The notes under the pieces were generated by a model. The model was given only the letters and a program-made list of their open reading frames with translations, was not told the DNA's origin and made no database searches. This document shows, one piece after another, positions 19,070 through 20,005 of a DNA stretch of 20,005 nt; positions within the stretch are counted from its first letter, which is position 1; every line of letters starts with the position of its first letter. The stretch covers positions 1-20,005 of the forward strand of contig CAXNAA020000581.1 in NCBI GenBank assembly GCA_964200075.2, read 5' to 3'. The translations under genes were made by a program, and so were the position numbers. Source of the DNA: Sphacelaria rigidula (lineage: Eukaryota; Phaeophyceae; Sphacelariales).

Positions 19070-19114
19070 TGTTGGAATAATTCGTGGTCGTGGCACTGTC
19101 CTTACGACAGGCCA

Positions 19115-19137
19115 ACTACTGTTCAGCGAACAGTAGT
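19115..19137. repeat. Hairpin in the LTR 5' part
   Basis: ACTACTGTTC-AGC-GAACAGTAGT has 10-bp perfect arms. It is immediately preceded by CTGTC-CTTAC-GACAG (5-bp arms). In LTR copy A the first hairpin is kept and the second is degraded. Confidence 0.75.
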
Positions 19138-19526
19138 ATGCAGAGGTTGCACCGTGGTTGATTAGACCACTTGCTTCCGCAGCTTCAGAGTAAAATCAGT
19201 GAGACGAATGGTTGATTGGGCGCTTATTTGGCCAACAAAAGCAGAACTCGCAGTTTCCTCTCAAAGCGGAGAACTGATGGTAGTAAAGGAGAGTGACCTT
19301 GGAGGGCGATGGAAACCACCAGCTCCGTCCCTCAATCCTTGGAACCCAAAAACAAAGCTTCTACACGTACGTAGACGAAAACGCTTCCGTGACACTTGCG
19401 CGGCAGGTCACCAGCTCACAGGCTTGGATTCTGATTCAAGCTACGGCACTCACAAACAATGGCAGTACACTATCGTATCCTACAATCTTACATGGCGATA
19501 CCAGCAAGATATCTAACTCAAGGATC

Positions 19527-19536
19527 TATATAAAAG
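19527..19536 (+). promoter_or_regulatory. TATA-like box in LTR copy B
   Basis: TATATAAAAG sits about 150 bp before the LTR end, a reasonable place for the U3 promoter. Copy A has ACATTAAATGG at this point, so its box is lost. The assignment is by motif only. Confidence 0.45.
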
Positions 19537-19875
19537 AGGTACTCGTACCCGGAATCTCGGGTTAGATTTGTGCTATTATCCGACTACCCGAACCGTAACT
19601 AGTTGTCCCGCTAATTTGCTACCAGAGTAAAAACTCACACAATGCAAGCAGCCAGGCTGTGCATGTTTCCAACAGCATCAACGCCGACTGGTCCGAGACG
19701 TGGTACCTCGACGAACTTCTTCCTCCAGTCAAGCTCAAGATGCTGTGGATATGTTCGAAGCATGTGCTGCATACATCAGAGTATATTCTCACTCTTGTAC
19801 TCGTTTTACAGGAATTTGTAAGAATATCATTTGGTGTGTGGGCTACGTTTCTCTATGTCATAGAACAAGCCTGTC

Positions 19876-19962
19876 GCCTCGGTGGCTCAGTTGGTATCCT
19901 CGAAACCTCCTGACGACGGTTGGGTCTTGGGTTCGAAACTCGAGGCAATCTGTTTTTTTTTT
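19876..19962 (+). ncRNA. tRNA-like pol III unit (degenerate tRNA or SINE head)
   Basis: A 72-base segment (19876-19947) has a tRNA-like acceptor: GCCTCGG pairs with TCGAGGC (one G-U), with A as discriminator. The internal A box (TGGCTCAGTTGG) fits consensus well and the B box (GGTTCGAAACT) partly. A run of ten T at 19953-19962 would terminate pol III. The D stem 3' strand and the anticodon stem do not pair, and the T-stem 3' strand seems about 4 bases short, so a functional tRNA is unlikely. A tRNA pseudogene or the head of a tRNA-derived SINE fits better. Confidence 0.5.
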
Positions 19963-20005
19963 CTCAAACAGTGTCTAAAAGTGGAGAGCAATTATGTCGT
20001 GGGAA

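Larger units (their letters stand above)
19070..19674 (+). repeat. LTR copy B (605 bp), uninterrupted
   Basis: It begins TGTTGGAATA and ends TTTCCAACA, matching copy A at 11831-12880 along its length. It lacks both MITEs of copy A and so shows the two empty sites. Internal features include a TATA-like box at 19527-19536 and two adjacent hairpins near its start. No 5-bp duplication (CGGAC versus GCATC), primer binding site or polypurine tract is evident, so it is probably an old solo LTR or a truncated element. Confidence 0.75.

Noticed and set aside
11831-19674. LTR copies A and B as the two LTRs of one element
   Set aside because: They are strongly diverged, lack matching flanking duplication, primer site and polypurine tract, and the DNA between holds only a minus-strand fragment of another family.
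1-20005. CRISPR array, rRNA genes or bacterial operon structure
   Set aside because: There are no regularly spaced repeats, no rRNA-like segments and no ribosome-binding or operon organisation. The content is eukaryotic repeat DNA.

Overview
The window reads as a repeat-rich, gene-poor stretch of a nuclear eukaryotic genome of moderate G+C. I find no intact host gene. It is dominated by decayed LTR retrotransposons and short inverted-repeat transposons (MITE-like) nested in one another. The retroelement proteins (Ty3/gypsy type, with chromodomains and a DX35E integrase) resemble elements I associate with oomycetes and other stramenopiles. That placement is recollection, not a database result, so the lineage stays open.

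Layout. 1-68 is the right end of a MITE, which abuts the gag of a Ty3/gypsy element. 69-8340 is that element in the + direction: gag, CCHC-like region, aspartic protease, reverse transcriptase, RNase H, integrase, chromodomain and a C-terminal extension. It is broken by several frameshifts, in-frame stops, a deletion in the RT palm and a MITE inserted at 987-1234. 8341-11680 holds no gene I can support; its first part is T-rich and probably the 3' noncoding end of the element. 11681-11821 is a small ORF with a signal peptide. 11831-12880 is a solo-like LTR carrying two separate MITE insertions. 12944-13195 is another MITE. 14020-15300 on the minus strand is the integrase and chromodomain end of a second, different Ty3/gypsy element. 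16397-16649 is a further MITE, followed by about 650 bp of A/purine-rich DNA. 17323-18261 has two weak ORFs. 19070-19674 is a second copy of the LTR, without the MITE insertions. 19876-19962 is a tRNA-like pol III unit.

The most interesting pattern is a group of MITEs (four complete, one end) that share 17-bp termini of the form GAnnnnnnCTACGATAG and each carry a perfect 4-bp target duplication (TGCT, CGAT, CTCA, CGGA), although their interiors fall into at least three unrelated types. For one of them the empty site is visible in the second LTR copy, which confirms the 4-bp duplication. A 4-bp duplication is uncommon among eukaryotic cut-and-paste families and, with these termini, may mark a poorly described transposon group. 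A sixth MITE, with perfect 34-bp termini, also makes a 4-bp duplication and carries TTAGGG-like repeats.

Relative history from nesting: the gypsy element and the LTR copies came first and decayed, and the MITEs arrived later.
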